From assembly GCA_037013685.1 (NCBI GenBank), contig CM072891.1, positions 3,944,501 to 4,008,500 of the forward strand: a DNA stretch of 64,000 nucleotides. The letters are read 5' to 3'. Position numbers and translations under genes: made by a program. The stretch is from Acridotheres tristis (taxonomy: Eukaryota; Chordata; Aves; Passeriformes; Sturnidae). This document shows positions 47,901-59,699 of the stretch, piece by piece (within the stretch, counting starts at the first letter, position 1; the number at the start of each line of letters is the position of its first letter). The notes beneath the pieces were generated by a model. It ran no database searches, was not told the origin of the DNA, and worked only from the letters and a program-made list of their open reading frames with translations.

Positions 47901-50900
47901 CCTGCCACTGCTCTAGGATTCTCAGAGGTTTCTGAAATGGCATGTATACAGAATGTGTGAGCTGTGTGAGCTATGTGAACAGTTCAAGCATAATGTCTCT
48001 TCTAACTTCAGCTGCTTTCAATGTCTAGAAATTTATTTAGTTGCATATTCTAGCCCCAGATTTTTTTCTTTAACAATATGATAATATCAGGCTATTGGTG
48101 TAAATACACATGCAATTGTCAGTTAACCTCATGCTATTATTTTCAGAGTGCCTGTGGCAGTGTATCAGTACTGTCAGAGGAAAAATACCCCAGAACAAGG
48201 TATTTCCACATTCTTTTCCATGAGCCAAGACACGAAACGTGCTCATTACCAATATGAAGCTTTTTACAGTTCAGCATTAATATGTCTGCAGCTATCCAAA
48301 AAAGCATAGAGTACATGTGCAATTCAATAAAATGTAAACGTGTTCCTGAAGAGACCAGGTGCTGCCAAAAAAAGAAACATAAAAAGTCTGTGTGAAAAAC
48401 TGTTCAGAAAGCCTTTGGCCTAATTTCACTACAACTTTGCTTGATTCAGAAAAACTGCAGCTGCTAATGGCAGTTGAAGGTGTTGCCCAGAATTGCTTAA
48501 AGTCATTAGGTACTGCACTAGTGCACTGCACCTGAGGAAGGATGAGATAGAAAAACAGGTTCCAATTCTACCTTTGTTGCAAACATGCAGAAAGCACTTG
48601 TTTAAAATTATTTATGACACTTAACTAATGTAACTAAATGCATCCCTACTGTACCTTATGAATGAAGATGGCCTTCTGTGTCAATTGCACCACCACCTGT
48701 AAATAGTGATGATTGTAGACGTTTATCTCACAGGGATATTGTCAGGATACATTAGTTAATGTATGTGTGGTGACTTAAAAATGTTAAATGCTACATGCTG
48801 GGGAAAAAAACCCCAAAAACAAACAGAAATCTTTAGAATGGTTTTTAAAGATCATTTTAGAGATCTTTGTCTTTTTGTATATGTGCCTCTGTTGATAACT
48901 GAGACTTCTCATGTGCTTCTTGAGGGGAGTAATACATATAGGGGTTTAAATACTGTGGGACCATATCTCTTGTTATGAAACCTCAAAACTTCAATCACAG
49001 GACATCTGGAGCCTTGCTGCTTAAACTTCTCATAATAAATTTTGAAGTTTAAGTAGACAAGATTGGATACAGGTGGCTATTACCCTATCATATCTATTAC
49101 CATACCTAATACCTGTTTAAAACGTCATTATGAATCAATAGTAACTTTATTTCATTGCTGTATGTCCTTATGCTATGGATGGAGTTTTTATATCCTTCAA
49201 TGTCATCTAAGGTGTAATCACCTCTCACAAAAGGTGGTCCTACTGTAGACATTGACAGACTGTCATAATTAGGAGACATATATTTTCATGCTGAGTAATG
49301 GTAGTCAGGCTAATTTTTAGCAATTTCAAATTACAGCAGGCCTTGTGATACTATATGAAGACAAACCTCCATTATATTTGTGAGGTAGGTGAGATAAGAG
49401 AGGTCAGAATTTCTATGTAAAAAGAAAGTGGATCTTCTGAGGGTCATCTAATACTCTAATCACTGAACCCACTTCGATGAAATCAGTAAAGTTACACCTG
49501 CACAGTAAATGTAGCCCTCTGTATTTACATTTGAGGGACGTGAATGTGTAAAGTAATATTTTATAAAAGTCTGAATAGCCTATATTTTGTGGAAGTCTCC
49601 CTAAATTTTTTTCATATGAAAGTATCCAGTAAGCGAGCTTACATCTGGATTGCGAGAGGAGCATTGTAACATATAAAAAGTAACGCCCGTTTTCTGGGAC
49701 AGGGTCCTTCTTGGCAAAGCTACAGTTCCACATTGCAATTCAGATACTATGGTGGTTAATTTTCTGTAGGAAGCTTTATCAGGATTGCTCATACAGTTTG
49801 TAGGAAGAGATAGTTGTCTACTTGTTCTACCAGACATGAAATGATGACTTCCTGAGTGAAGCTGTTCCCTTTCTTAGACATTACTCTGCCCTCCAAAAGC
49901 ATTTCCAAGGTAGGGAAGTCTGATCAATTAAATGGCTTTCAGTTCATTGCAAGTTTTAGCTCAGTAGATTAAGAAAAACAGGGCACAAAACTATCAGCAA
50001 GAACCTTTTAATCTGTCCAGCTTTAATTTTTCATGTTTATCTTTTGAGTCCTCACACAAATGCACACATAAAATAATTAACTGAATGAGAATCCACCCTG
50101 CTAATGAGCAAGATGCACTGAAGATGATAAAGTGGGTTACTTAACAGGTACCTGAATGCCTGGGCTAGGTCATCTGTTTCTCATTTAAAAAACAGAGGAG
50201 GGAAATATCCAATAGCCAGTCACACACATTATTCCCACGTCTTGTTGCAATTAGTAATCTTGTTAGGAGGGGTTTGAGGATGCAGAAGAGCAATTTGAAA
50301 ACATTTCACATGCCTGGGAATGCCAGACCATCACATAATTTTCTATTTGTTTTCTCTAAGTCTTTTCCATTGAACTGCTTGAAGTAAATAAATTAACGTT
50401 ATTTGGAATAAGAACCATAATCTGAGGTTGATATAGGCAGTAGAGCCAGAATTTATCATCTTTTTGGACAGTGGAGTCATGTCAAAGATATAGAGAACAA
50501 TACAGCTATCTTTGTGATACTATTTTTCACTTACTTGTGTTTTTACTGCTAAAGATCTGGCTGTCAAAAGCAGACAACAAAAGTTTGACAGGTGTGATGC
50601 TGCCACTCCTGCACCTCAGAGTTGGACTTGGCTGCCTAGCATGACAGCAAAGTATTGGTGATTTACCTACAGCTGCTGCCTGCTGCCTGCCTGTGCAGGC
50701 ACCACGGCCATGTTTTTACAGGAAAGCATGTACCCTTTATGCTTACAAATAGGGGACTCTCATTTTAATGGTCAGGGTGCAATTTGTTCCCTGTTGTTTA
50801 AAAATAAAGCTTCTCATGCTCAGGATGAGAAAACTCTCATACCTCTGAGAGTATACTTTACAACATAACTTTAACTGTGAGCACATTCAACTCTGAATAG

Positions 50901-53900
50901 AAATACCCACCTGTCAGTCAGTCAAGGTAGTTTAAAATACCTGTTCTGCAAAAGCCTATGTGTCATTATAGATTTAGCAGTACGAGCAATGTTCTCTTTG
51001 TCAAACAATGAAGCAATATGACTAATTAACACTCACTAGGGAATCTGAAATAATGATCTCTCTCTCTCTTCCTAGAGCCAATTACCCCAAATATTCAGAT
51101 TAGCTACCCACTATTTCTCTGAAAGAAATGTCTTGCTTTCTTTTTCTTTTTAATTTAAGGCATTATGTACCATGTAGCATCATGTTATAGGATGTTATGT
51201 CACATCCTGACAGCTTACAACTAGGGATATGCTGAATTTATTGGATAGTTAATACCTTCATGAATTAACAAGATAACCAACTTTTCAGGAATAGGAAATC
51301 TGGGAAATATTTGCAGAAATTCCTTCTATATCTGTAGGGAGAATATGCCTAGTTGATTTAGTCAGCTGTTCTACTCCATCATGGCTTCCCATTAAGATAA
51401 TGTTTAAATATATATGTTTATTTATACAGATATTTAATTAACATAAATGTATGATCCGATTTTACAAATGCATACAATACCTATAAAAGTATATAATGGT
51501 CCAGCATTGTAGCATAAAACTATGATGTTTGAAAAATCCTCGGTCAATTAGATACTTCCAAAATTATAATTTTTGATCAAAGTTACCAACTTCATAAACA
51601 ATTAGACCGCTTACCAAAGTCAATTATCTTTTTCTTGGTAATATATGGTAATTGTACAGCATTGCATCAGCAACTTATTGTGTATGGAGGAGAGAGGTTT
51701 TTGCTTTGTATCCTCTCACAGGTGAAATGAGAAACAAGAAAATTATTTAGACGTAGCAGTTCTCAGATTGCAACTTTTAAACCTTGGGCACCTGGGTCTT
51801 ATACAGAAAGCAGAATAGTGTTAGCTCCAAAGGCCACATGACTTAATTATAATTAATACAGAGATATGTAGCACAATTAACAGAGAAACTTAGATTTCAA
51901 AAAATATAATTTGAAATAAAGGAATAGAGACCTAAAACCAGAAAATATTTTAAATATCACAGCTTTCCAGAGCTTAGTCACGTCTGAAGAAAGATGCTTT
52001 CCGTGAACCAATGGCTGAACATCCAGTTGGTAGAAGGATTGCATGCTCTGTTTTACAGAAACAAAACTGTTCTGGTTTTTTTCCCCTCCAAGATGAGAGG
52101 TTGGTTGGGTGTGTTGCCTGTGAAGCTTGGTAGTACTAATTGCAGGTTACAAGTTGGGTTGAAAGCAAATTGTATGAAGGAATTCAAAATGTTTCTCAGC
52201 TGCCCAGAGATTGCTCTGACTATATGGGTGTTTCCAGATACCTACATTGTCACTCCTACTGAAGGTTTTCTACAGGGCTGAAGAAAAATCATGAGTCATT
52301 GGACTGAGTGGAGTGATAAGTATGATGAAATTCTTTGGAACTTATGAGGAGGAAAAAGGTCCAAAACTTGTCCTTGTTCCATTCATCCTTGCATTATGTA
52401 TTTTTTCTACTTACTGTTTTATGTCATTGGCACAGAGAGACTTTTGAGCCAATAATGGTGTGATTACAAATTACAGTCATGCTCATTTAATAAGTTGTTG
52501 ATTAAAAAAGAATTTTTTATATCCCTCTATTATAAATTTTGTACATTTCCTTTAAGAAGTGGCAGAAAACCAGCAATGGTGTGGTGTTTCCATTTTTAAA
52601 TAACATGGTTGAGAAGCAGGTGTCCATCTTTGCAATTCATAAAGTGACTGTCATTCAGTTTACACTGAAGATTACTTTGAATTTACTGGTCAGATGTAGC
52701 ATTAAAATAATTTTATTCTATCTATTATGCAACTTGAGGGAAGATAAAACTTGATTCTGAAATCCAGCTTTTTTAAGATTGTATAAACTAGGTGACAAGC
52801 AAAGGTTTTTTTGCCATGTTGTAGAAACATAGAAGGCTGCTTCACAAACACACAAATTTATGTTGTAAAGGTTTTGAAATTTTTTTTAAAAAATTCTTCA
52901 TTTTCAGGAGAAAAATGGAAAATCTGTGTGATCTGATGCACTGTTTTCTTGGGCAAATATTTGCTTCTGATTAAAAATACTTAGAGACAAAAACATTATT
53001 ATTTCTGCTACCGGTTTAAAAATACCATGCTACTGATGCTCTCTATTGTATTTAAACTTTACTATCACTTAGTTAGACTTTAAAATCATTCCCTGGGCCA
53101 GAGGTTTGTGTAGGTAATATAAGTGGTGCTTGACACTGATACACATGTATATATTCAGAAAAATGCTGTCTGCTTTCTCACTTGTACATATTACAACATG
53201 CAGCAAGCATAATCAGGGCTTGTCAGCCTGACGTGATAGGGTGGATTAGCAGAAGTTATCCAGCTAAGGCTTGAGCATTTGTGCACTAACTACAAAAATA
53301 GTCTCTGTATCAAGCTTTGAAAAGAACATATGTGGACATTCTTTTATTTCTACTTGTGGCTGATAAAAATAAAACTGGCTGGGACTGACAGAGGTAGTGA
53401 CATCAAGGTGACATGTGAGGCTGTCAAGTGGGAAGTCAGTTTAAGACTAAAAATACAGGGCAGCTTCCATTGACTTAACTGGAGTGCACACTATAACTTT
53501 AAGCAGGGAAAGTTTGCTCTGCTCCCAGTGTTTGCAAATTAAATTTGGGATAGGTAGTAATTTAACGATACTCTGGATGTTCAAATTTATAACAGTTTTA
53601 GAAGAAAAGAGCACAAAGTTGTGCCCTTTAAATCTGACTCAAATCTAAGTTGTTTTTGTCATGTCCCACTTCTAATTTACCAAAGTTTAGCGTCCTAAAA
53701 CTGATGGCTCTAAGGAAAGATCCCTGAAAAGTCAGCTCTGTCAAATTTAAACTTCTTCAAATTTGCCATCCTGCTATAGCTTTCTTTCTCAGAAAAACTT
53801 TTACCTATCAAAAGGCTGAGTCTAATAATGCCATTTGAAGTTGCACCACAAACCTGTTATGTGGAACTTAAGCTGCTGGCACTGAGGGGCTGCCACTTGC

Positions 53901-56084
53901 CACTGGCCTGTATTGCTGTTTTTCCACAACTTGGATATTTAGATGATTATATAAATTAACTAGTAGCAGCTTGTCCTATTTAGGGATTTTTGGCTATCAT
54001 AGTACCAGAAATTGCTAAACATTGTAATATATATTTTACAGATATTTAATGATTACAGATATTTAGTGATTATGTTCTTTGTCTCCCCTTACTTTCTCAA
54101 AAAACCCAAGGTTTCTTAACTGTTTCTTTGGATACTGTGTTTTACAGAAAGCTGTTTGCTGGCTGGCATTGTAAATGGAATACTGATTTGCTGCAGCTTC
54201 CATCCCTTACTAGTGCTCCTGCTGCTCTCCTCTTCTATCTTTAGAAACTTCCTTTTTAGACGATGAAAACAGGATAAAAAACCAGAAATGTACTTAGTTT
54301 ATTCATTCTCTTTCTTCAAGCTGCATCATATGTCTCATATTACGATGACTAATATGAAAAATTATATGGCATTGAGACTGAAACAAAGGTACTTACAGGA
54401 ATTGGAAATACACTTCTACAAATAATGTTTCATTACCTTTTAAACAAAAAGTTCTATAAAAATTCTTGAAGGCTCTTGATATTCAGCGGACTTCAGTTAA
54501 TGCATCTTTGTTCAGGGTTGTGTGGGATTTGGCCACATGATTGCAAACAGAATTAAGAGGGCAGCCTGTGTGTATGGGAACATGATGAACGACCTCACTG
54601 TTTCTGTGATTATTTTAAACCACAGAGAAATACTTGGAACTCTATGTGACTACACAACAGTAATTTTAAGTGACCAAGGTATGTTAATGGAGTTTTCTGC
54701 TCCACTTCTGCAAAGCTAAGAGGACAACCATTAGTGAATAACCACAGAAATGTTCTCTAAAGTTGTTGTGGAGCTTATTTTACTTAGACTCAGAAATATA
54801 TGGGCCAAAGAGAAAAAGTTTCTCAGAAACAGCATGTGAAACATGTATAAAAATAATAATTCTGAATTTTTTATATGCTGATCTCCTCCAGTTCTTTCTG
54901 AGCTCATTGCCATAGTCTTTTTAAAATTATAAGCTTTTAGAATCATGACTCATTCAGGTAGAAGTTAATTACTTGTGACTTTTGTGAGCAAGTATGAACA
55001 AAGGCGAGTAGAACAGACACAGTCTTATGCAATTTAGAAAGAACATTTCTACACTTTAGTTTGAAAAGCTGTGTTACTAAAATTGTTACTGCCATTGAAG
55101 CTTTCCAGTATGATACCACCGAGACTGCAACATTTTCCCTTGATAGCAGCCTAATCACTGCCAAATAGGAAATTATTTTTGAAACAGGTGTTTGCTGTCC
55201 TTTTCGTCTTCTCATGTTGCTGTGCTTGCTTCTAGGGAATTACAGAGTATGGGTCAAGCCAACTATTGTTCTGCTATTCCAATTGAGAAATAGCTACTTC
55301 TAGCAATGATAATTTTAGAAATTACCACTATGGTAAGAAAATGCATCAGTGTTCTGCAGCTCATGAATACTTTTCAAATGGCTGAACCTTGTTTAGAAGA
55401 CATCATTTTTTGTTGGCTCTTTTCCAGAGCTGTATCAGCTTTCCCAGCATCTCTTTCAGTATCACCTTTGGTTCAGTGTTCAGCTTTCTAGAAAACCATA
55501 TCCAATCTTGTACAGTTGCAGTGGTCTGCCAGGAATGTGCTGGAGCCCAAGCTGATGCATGTCTTAAAACTCTGTTGTGAAGTGAAAATGATAGTTTTAA
55601 TTCACTGCTGTCCTGCCATGAGTGGCCAACAGACTGCATACATGTGGACCTTAGGAGTTGGAAAGCACTTGAGTTAGGAGGGTCAGGTGCTCCCACTGCT
55701 GGCTCTAGTTAGCACAAAGCAGAGAGGAAACCCAAGAAAATTCACTGCCCATTAAAGCTATTGTTGAACTCTGAGTCTCTGTCTCTGCTAATCCTGCTGC
55801 TGTGATTACAGTGTTTGCCCCTGCAAACATTTTTGGCTCAGCAAAGTTACCTCTGTAGTAGTCCAGGGCAAACTCACCCTGTTGGCTCACACTCCCCGAG
55901 GTCTCACTTCCTTTGGACTCATTATAACATTCACAGTCTCTTGTTTGATGGGGTTTTTTGTTCTTTTTTTTCTGTGCAACAATATAAGATTTCTGACAGA
56001 GTTTGTGTGCATGCTGTTTCCCTGTGGAGTTTCTTTGCTCTTGAAGGTCATACATTCAAATAGTTTAACTGTATTTTGTTTTAG
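44941..56084. other. Noncoding stretch, no recognisable gene or transposon
   Basis: Small structures only: a 9-bp unit (TGTGTGAGC-like) repeated near 47955-47980 and a 17-bp duplication at 54038-54071. GC-richer patches at about 45780-46260 and 55580-55900 have short frames on both strands without known motifs. The part at about 50000-50460 could be constrained noncoding DNA by texture, unverified. Confidence 0.4.
54038..54071 (+). repeat. 17-bp tandem duplication
   Basis: ACAGATATTTAATGATT is followed directly by ACAGATATTTAGTGATT, one mismatch in 17. It is a small slippage duplication. Confidence 0.9.
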
Positions 56085-56185
56085 GGGATGAATACTCCTG
56101 TTTGGATTATGAATTAATGTATGTTTCAAGACTCAAGAAATGTAATGAGACGTTTCAGGCTACGCATTTCTCACAACCTAGAGAG
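56085..56185 (+). other. Candidate internal exon, 101 nt, unrecognised
   Basis: The segment is preceded by a pyrimidine-rich acceptor (GTATTTTGTTTTAG, with a TTTAAC branch-like site just upstream) and followed by a strong donor (GAG|GTAAGG). In one phase it is open across its full length: 33 codons from 56087, starting DEYSCLDYE and ending SQPRE, with two Cys and one N-glycosylation-type NET site. The other two frames hit stops. I do not recognise the peptide. Such combinations arise by chance in 64 kb, so this may be a lone exon of a long gene, a lncRNA exon, or a false signal. Confidence 0.2.
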
Positions 56186-58019
56186 GTAAGGAATTTCAGA
56201 CTGTGTTCCTCTAATGGACAACATTAAAAATGTGAGGTCTAGAAGCTAAGGACAGGCACCCTTGATTAAATATGCATTGATCATTGTAGGATACAAGAGA
56301 TCAGTTATGGAAAAGATATGTGCTGGATTCATTCATATGGTTTTTGCTTATGTTCAGAATTATAAAGGTTAATTGTGTGTGGCTTTAATTTTCATTCTTT
56401 CAGTGCAATCACATGTTGATCAGTACCACTACAATAAAAACATTTTATAGAAAGCTGTGCAGGCAGTAGAGATGATAGATGGAGACACAAATAAAGTCCT
56501 GCATGATTTCAAGTTTTAAGTGATTTATCTTGCTAAAGGCTGCATACTTAGTGCAGCTAACCACTTCGGTTAGATTGATACAGTTGTTGTTTTAGAGCTT
56601 GTCCAAATAGCCTTTTATGTTGCAATCAAGTAATAGATGCAAGATTGACAAGTTACAAAGAAAAGGAGCTTTCAGTCAACAAACAGACTAAAATCCATTA
56701 TTGTGGTGTGTACACTGTCTCCTGGACCTGTAAACACATCTTCATTGATCCCATAGAATGATAGAAATATCTCCTCTTGTATAGTTCAATCAAGACCCTT
56801 TTCACAGAGGCAAAGTGCAAACAATATTGAAAAAGCAGAAAAAGACTGACATTACAGTCAAACAGTAAATAATGGTTGTGCTCAGGAAGCCTATCTATAA
56901 CATTTCAAACTGCTGTCAGCTCAGATGAAATGTATAACCTCTCTATTACAACCTTAAGAAAGATCAAAACACAGGTACTGTACATTCCCTCTACTGTCAT
57001 ACCCTTTTTACCAACTGACTAAATCAATAAGTAAAATAATATTGTTTTCCAGTTTTGCATGTTTTTGGGATATGTAAGATGTAAAAAATCATTGGGAAAA
57101 AGACTTGCTTGCTGAATTTTTCTTTAATTGTAGTGTCTGACAAAAAAATATTGAAGCACTTTTAGCTCAGTTTCATGTGGTTTAGCAAAGGCATATGAGA
57201 CAGATCACCTGATGAGACATTGTTCTTTTAATTGTTTTATTTAATATATATTATTATCTGCATTAAGCCTATATTTAAAATTATATGTATAGATCAGAAT
57301 CTAATTATATAATTTTAAAAAGGCATATTCCATTACTTTGGGGATTTTTTTTTAAGTCTAGAAACCTCACACAATCAGTTCACAGCAAGTGCACCACCCT
57401 GACAAATGACTAGTTTAGCCACCCCTCTCACTCCACATCCCCAAATCCCATTTAAATCCTTATCTGAAACTTTAAGTGGAATTGAAATCTAGCATAAGCT
57501 TTGGTGTCTCTCAATAGTGGCAGTGAATTTCTTACATATTGTACCAGCTTGTGCTCATAACTGTGAGATTCTGCCCATGGATTAAACAAGGTCTAGAAAA
57601 TGATTAATTTGCTATTTAAAGTTAATATTGGTCCTCTTGAACTGTAATCTAGAGAGTATGAAGCTGGTCCTCACTTTCTTGACCACTGAAAAGGGGCCTT
57701 TATGCAAGGAATAATTACAGGTTAAGGTCACTGGAAATCTGTCCTACCAAAAACTTGTGCAAATGCATGGAATTATGATATCTTTTGGAAATGCTCCTTT
57801 ATGAATTGGATAGGAGGGCAATAGCCATTGCTGGCTGACATCTTAGGAGGCACTGCAGGGGACTGTGATTAGTGTGCTTTATTAATCTACTTCTGTAGAG
57901 GGATTGCAGGCACCTTTTCCTTGAAAGATCACAGTAAAAATTTTTTCGGTAATATTTGGTAAGGAAGTAATAATAGCATTTGCTTGGGCCAAGTAGTATA
58001 AATCCACTTGGCAGGTGTT
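56186..58019. other. AT-rich noncoding stretch
   Basis: No gene or clear element is seen. A phrase at about 56753 (CATAGAATGATAGAAAT followed by TAGTTCAATC) vaguely resembles a CR1 3' end but cannot be followed further. Confidence 0.4.
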
Positions 58020-58285
58020 GCAGCATCACAGAGTGTTTGAGTTTGGAAGGGACCTCTGGAGGTCATTTACTCCAACCCCCCAGCCCAAGCAGGGCCACCT
58101 AGAGCTGGCCCAGGACCATGTCCAGATGGCTTTTGAATATCTCCAAGATCAGAGATACATCCACAATCTCCTTGGGCAACCTGTACCAGTGATCAAGAAT
58201 CCTCAGAGTAAAAAAGTTGTTTCCTGATGTTTAGGAAGAACATCTTGTATTTCAGTTTGTGCCCATTACTCTCGTCCTGTCACCA
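58020..58285 (-). mobile_element. CR1 LINE, well-preserved 3' end, 5'-truncated
   Basis: On the plus strand it opens with ATCACAGAGTGTTTGAG and proceeds through GGAAGGGACCTCTGGAGGTC, CCAACCCCCCAGCCCAAGC, TCCAGATGGCTTTTGAATAT, GTTTCCTGATGTT and TTTCAGTTTGTGCCCATT. This is the reverse complement of the avian CR1 3' region in the expected order with few changes. The element is therefore on the minus strand, about 265 bp long and 5'-truncated at about 58285. It is clearly younger than the copies at 17995-19065 and 33442-34285. The 70-codon plus frame 58015-58227 is antisense to the element and not a gene. Confidence 0.95.
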
Positions 58286-59645
58286 ATCATTATAATTTTT
58301 CATTATTTTTTATTGCATTGTTGCTTGCTTTCTACCTAGAAACAGTAAGCAGTGCTATCTTACAAGAAAAGTCCCTTTTTTATTAATTCCTTTTTGTTTC
58401 ACAATCTAAGTGATGCAACTGTTGAAGGGAATTTGAAATTAATGTTGGGGTGAAATCCTGGCTACATTGACATTGAGGATAATGAGACTTGCCAAGGCTG
58501 CAGCAGGGCTGAAAATCTTTGAATCACCAGATCCTTCCTGCTTATCATTTGCTCAACAATATCTGACTTCCTCGCAGGACAGGGGATATTGTGACCCTAG
58601 ATTAAATTTTTAATATATCCAAATATTATAGTCCTTCCAATAGAGCAAAAGGCAATAATTATTTTGTATTATTATTGTAAATTAAAGATAAAATAGATAA
58701 CAGTATTTTCATTATGACAATTAGTAAGAAAAAAAATTATAGGAAAATGATAGTGTATGTTACATACTGCAGCTGTTTAAAGTGAAGGAGGGTGAGAGTG
58801 AGAAATTTCCCATTAAACAGTGGAAAGTTGGATGGATAAATTAGTGGATGATTCAATAACATCAAGAATCTTGAGCAAAAATATGGGTGGATTCCTTAGC
58901 AGGCGTTGTATGAATTGCTAGATGTGGTTGTGTGGCCTGTGCCAGGGAACAGTCTGCACTTAAAGACTGTGTGTCTAATTAGGCTTGAACTTTGCACTAA
59001 AGTTTCCTGTTTCCTGTTTATTCATGGACGGGTTGTAATAGCTCACTCTTCTCTACGTTGGTAACTCTGATTGTTAAATTTATTCGTTTTCTCCAGCACC
59101 TCTCTACTGAAGGCAGTTCAGATGAAGGGAAATTTCCATGAAGTATAATTTCTTCAGCTGCTTGCACAGTAAAGTTCTGGCTATTAAATTAAGGGAGTTG
59201 ATAAATCCTGGCAACATTTACCAAAAAGTTAAATGGGAAAATTGAGGTTATTAAAAGCTTAGAGCCTTAAAATAGACTTTGGGGAAAAAAAGAAAACCAA
59301 AAAAAGATTTTCAAGGTTGGGACAACTCACAATGTAGCAAACACTTGCCTGCTTATTATGTAATATCTCTGGTAGATGTAAGACCTAAATTGAAGACCTT
59401 CTTCTTAATTAGTCTACCTAAGTTGCCTACATTCCATGTAGGTGCAGTAGTAAAATGAATCTTTAATTCTTTACAAAACTGAGCTAATTGGCAAAGTTTT
59501 TTCCTGCTCAAATATACATCAGGGTAGTTAAAGAACTTCCCTAGAAAATGGGACCCTGAGATTAATTGAAGGCTTGAACCAGTAACTCCCATACCTACAT
59601 GGATGCAATGGACACTCTCTTACTGATATTTGGAACAATGATCTT
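58286..59645. other. AT-rich noncoding stretch
   Basis: No gene, repeat family or tandem array recognised; the minus frame 59356-59592 (78 codons) carries no known motif. Confidence 0.4.
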
Positions 59646-59699
59646 TCTCTCTCTCTCTTTTTTTTTTTTTTTTTTTTTTTTTGTAGCCTTGCCTTTATT
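59646..59699 (-). other. (CT)n-T25 tract with minus-strand AATAAA: possible retroposed 3' end
   Basis: Plus strand: CT repeats, then T25 (59658-59682), then GTAGCCTTGCCTTTATTTCC. On the minus strand this reads AATAAA (59699-59694), 11 further bases, then A25 and a purine-rich stretch. A canonical polyadenylation signal at this distance from a long A run is the mark of a retroposed mRNA 3' end. The sequence to the right (59700-59850), read on the minus strand, is not recognised, and I cannot find a matching target duplication. It could also be a polypyrimidine tract or simple slippage. Confidence 0.35.

Noticed and set aside
56750..56815. CATAGAATGATAGAAAT phrase resembling a CR1 3' end
   Set aside because: Only about 20-30 bases resemble the terminus and the following CR1 blocks are missing.
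58015..58227. 70-codon plus-strand frame
   Set aside because: Lies antisense inside the CR1 copy at 58020-58285.
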